Under the pieces are notes generated by a model. The model was given only the letters and a program-made list of their open reading frames with translations, ran no database searches and had not been told where the DNA came from. This document shows positions 61,969 through 64,000 of a stretch of 64,000 nt of DNA, piece by piece (within the stretch, counting starts at the first letter, position 1; each line of letters begins with the position of its first letter). The stretch covers positions 4,396-68,395 of the forward strand of contig NZ_JBKEAA010000022.1 of NCBI RefSeq assembly GCF_047971665.1. Direction: 5' to 3'. The stretch is from Castellaniella sp047971665 (GTDB taxonomy: Bacteria > Pseudomonadota > Gammaproteobacteria > Burkholderiales > Burkholderiaceae_B). A program made the position numbers and the translations under genes.

Positions 61969-64000
61969 TTAGAGCACTTGCCAGCGCACGCTGAACAGGG
62001 TCTCGTGGTTTGTCTTTTCCTGCAGGCGCTGCTGGAGCGAGGCAATCAGCTCGTCGCGCTTGGCGATGATCTCGTCTTCGACAACGAAGATTTCCTGCCG
62101 CAGGCGGCGCTGCTTGCGTTCCAACTCTGACAGTTCGCGCTGGATGCCGTCCTGCTCCTGCAAGGTGGCGGCCTTGCGGGCGTCGCGCTTCAACTGGGCT
62201 ATGCGCGCCTTGGTGGCCTTCAGGGCTTCCTCTGCGGCTAGCAGCTTATCGTCGGCCCAGTGTTCCAGTTTGTCGCGTTCTTCATTGAACAGGCGCTGGT
62301 TGCCTTCCAGCACCTGGGCAATAGTAGCTTCGAGTGCGCGCCGGCTGTTGGCCAGCAGGGCCTCAGGCACAGCGGTGCTCAAAGGACTAGGCCTGCCTAC
62401 TGCTGGAATGGTCATCAGCTTTTCGCAGGTTTCCTGATCCAGCGCCTGGCCATCGTCAGTGAGGCCGGAGAACAGCAGTGCCTCGGTGGTCTCGAAGGCG
62501 GTGACTTCCAGTCGAGCCAGCGTAAGCCAGCCGGACACGCCGCGCAGTCTCTCGATGACAGAAACGCGTGCGCCGTGTTTGCCATAATCGAGTTTCAAGG
62601 TGGCGACGGGCGTGGCCGCGTTCAGGCTGGCATCAATGCTCCATTCGCCCAGCGGGTGGCTGAGGCGATAGGCGTGCGCCAGCATGTCCGGCTGCGCCGC
62701 ACCACGAATGAGCTGGTAGCGGCCCGTGGCGATGCCAGTTGGTGGCGTGTTCAAAGAGAACGCATAGGACTGTTCATCGAAGCGCGCACGGCCTTCCAAT
62801 GCAAAGCAGGTGACACCCCAGAACCAACGTCCCAGCTTGTCGAGCCGTGCCTCGGCGTCTTGAAGGCGCAGCTTGAGCCGGTCGTGAACGTCCTCATCGA
62901 AGTTTTCCAGCAGTTGGGATTGGGTGTCCTTGATACGGTCGGCGATGACTTCTTCCAGTTCCGTTTGCAAGGCATTGAAGGCGGCTTCGATCTGCTCGGG
63001 CTGGCGACAGGTGTCGTAGATCTGGAGGATGCGCTTCTCGAAGTCGAGGCCGCCTTCAATGCGGCCTAGCACTTCATCGCTTGCACCGAACACGCCGGAG
63101 AACAAGTTGAACTTTTCGGTGAGCAGTTCCAGAACGCGCTGGTCGGCCTGGTTTCGGGTATTGAGGAAGTTGATGACCACGACGTCGAAACGCTGACCGT
63201 AGCGGTGGCAGCGGCCAATGCGCTGTTCGACACGCTGCGGGTTCCAAGGCAGGTCGTAGTTGATGATGAGTGCGCAGAACTGCAGGTTGACACCTTCGGC
63301 AGCCGCTTCGGTGGCGATCATGATTTCCGCGCCGTTGCCGTCATCCTTGCGGAAGTGGTCGATCAACGCTGTTCGACGATCTACTTGCGGCGAGCCGGTG
63401 ACGCGATCCGTGCCTTTGTGTTCTTCCAGCCAGTGTTGGTAGATGGCGGTGGAATCTTCATGATTGTTGGTGCCGCTAAATAGCACCAGCTTGTCCGCGT
63501 GGCCGTTTGCCGAGAGGAAACGGTGCAAGTACTCCTGCGTGCGCTTGGACTCCGTGAAGATGATGGCTTTGCGCGGTGCGCCTAGTTCGGCCATCTTGCC
63601 GAAGCCCAAAGTGAGCGCCTTCAGTAGCGCCTGCGCCTTGGTGTCGGTTTGCAGCGCCTGGGCGGCATCGACGAACGCAGTCAGCTCGGCGATCTCGGCG
63701 CTGATGGCAGCACGGATGGCATGTGCGTCTTTTGCAGCGCTCGTCTGGTTGTTTTCCGCTGGTGCGGGGGTAGGAGCTTTGGCGGCTTCGTCAGCCTCGC
63801 TGGCTTCCTCTTCCAAATAGTCTTGCTCTAGGTCGTCCTCAGCAATGAGCTGTTCGACCAGTTGGCTGCCATCGTCTTCCGTTGTGTCTGCTGTAAGCAA
63901 TCCCTGGAGACGCTCGCGGATGGTGAGGAGAGTGCCCGTCACTGCAGTTGCGCTGGAGGCTAGTAGTTTGCGCAAGATCAGCGCCGTGAGATGGCGTTGC
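61969..64000 (-). CDS. SNF2/HepA-family DNA helicase (N-terminal part outside window)
   Basis: C-terminal ~677 residues of a SNF2-like ATPase; the frame is open through base 64000. Seen are RKLLASSATAV, the helicase-C start KAIIFTESKRTQEYLHRFL, motif V ATEAAAEGVNLQFC and motif VI QRVEQRIGRCHRYGQR. The Walker motifs are outside the window. A long region follows the helicase core, ending in a ~120-residue charged coiled coil (KLEHWADDKLLAAEEALK to LIASLQQRLQEKTNHE). A TTG at 63975 is an internal codon. It resembles HepA/DrmD-type helicases of defence loci. It is the first visible gene of the three-gene unit. Confidence 0.87.
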   Translation of the reverse strand, partial: QRHLTALILRKLLASSATAVTGTLLTIRERLQGLLTADTTEDDGSQLVEQLIAEDDLEQDYLEEEASEADEAAKAPTPAPAENNQTSAAKDAHAIRAAISAEIAELTAFVDAAQALQTDTKAQALLKALTLGFGKMAELGAPRKAIIFTESKRTQEYLHRFLSANGHADKLVLFSGTNNHEDSTAIYQHWLEEHKGTDRVTGSPQVDRRTALIDHFRKDDGNGAEIMIATEAAAEGVNLQFCALIINYDLPWNPQRVEQRIGRCHRYGQRFDVVVINFLNTRNQADQRVLELLTEKFNLFSGVFGASDEVLGRIEGGLDFEKRILQIYDTCRQPEQIEAAFNALQTELEEVIADRIKDTQSQLLENFDEDVHDRLKLRLQDAEARLDKLGRWFWGVTCFALEGRARFDEQSYAFSLNTPPTGIATGRYQLIRGAAQPDMLAHAYRLSHPLGEWSIDASLNAATPVATLKLDYGKHGARVSVIERLRGVSGWLTLARLEVTAFETTEALLFSGLTDDGQALDQETCEKLMTIPAVGRPSPLSTAVPEALLANSRRALEATIAQVLEGNQRLFNEERDKLEHWADDKLLAAEEALKATKARIAQLKRDARKAATLQEQDGIQRELSELERKQRRLRQEIFVVEDEIIAKRDELIASLQQRLQEKTNHETLFSVRWQVL

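Noticed and set aside
55410..64000. DISARM locus
   Set aside because: A SNF2 helicase and a methyltransferase fit in part, but no DUF1998 or PLD-type partners (drmB, drmC) are in view and the Res-like gene is not a standard DISARM component. Sequence right of the window is needed.
1..64000. tRNA, rRNA or CRISPR arrays
   Set aside because: No cloverleaf-like sequence, rRNA signature or regularly spaced repeat array was found by reading; a tRNA scan would settle small cases.

Overview
This window is a high-GC, densely coded bacterial chromosome segment. The gene content points to a betaproteobacterium of the Burkholderiales, most like an Alcaligenaceae/Castellaniella/Bordetella-type organism: a gmk-rpoZ-spoT run, surE-pcm-nlpD, recC-recB-recD, argH facing glnB, ubiC, and a dmlR-dmlA tartrate/D-malate module. 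Family and genus are inferred from gene content only. I recognised no rRNA, tRNA or CRISPR array.

Bases 1-9.6 kb hold metabolism and envelope stress genes. In order they are the end of an acetaldehyde-type dehydrogenase, a VanB-type flavin/2Fe-2S reductase, a BenE transporter, a class-V aminotransferase, a TenA thiamin-salvage hydrolase, a BaeS/BaeR two-component pair with a Spy/CpxP-like periplasmic protein directly downstream, an NlpC/P60 lipoprotein and YggS. Bases 9.7-18.9 kb encode RecC, RecB and RecD with overlapping ends. Bases 18.9-31.8 kb carry an acyl-CoA ligase, an NAD(P)HX repair enzyme, a HAD hydrolase, a TadA-LdcA reading-frame fusion, the ABC-F ATPase YbiT, YigZ, a thioredoxin/MFS pair, an AzgA-type purine permease and TsaD.

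Bases 31.8-38.3 kb carry PlsY and the compact SurE-Pcm-NlpD-exonuclease-RlmD-MFS run, with rpoS absent from its usual place after nlpD. Next come a decayed PIN-toxin fragment (38.3 kb), the DmlR/DmlA/transporter module with palindromic operator candidates, ArgH, GlnB, UbiC, two convergent overlapping rRNA-modification genes (RluF-type and RlmJ), a glycerophosphodiesterase, PpiD, the convergent spoT-rpoZ-gmk operon, a small unknown protein and exonuclease III.

From about 53.95 kb to the right edge the character changes. Base composition becomes visibly AT-richer, and the genes are an AlpA-type regulator, a long non-coding AT-rich control region, a YdaS-like repressor and three large minus-strand genes in one transcription unit: a SNF2/HepA-family helicase (cut by the window edge), a Mod-like adenine methyltransferase with an unusually long N-terminal region, and a Res-like helicase ending in a PD-(D/E)xK nuclease signature. 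I read this as the left end of a horizontally acquired island with a composite helicase-methylase-nuclease anti-phage system. It is related to type III restriction-modification but does not have the plain two-gene architecture, and it is the best candidate here for an incompletely described system.
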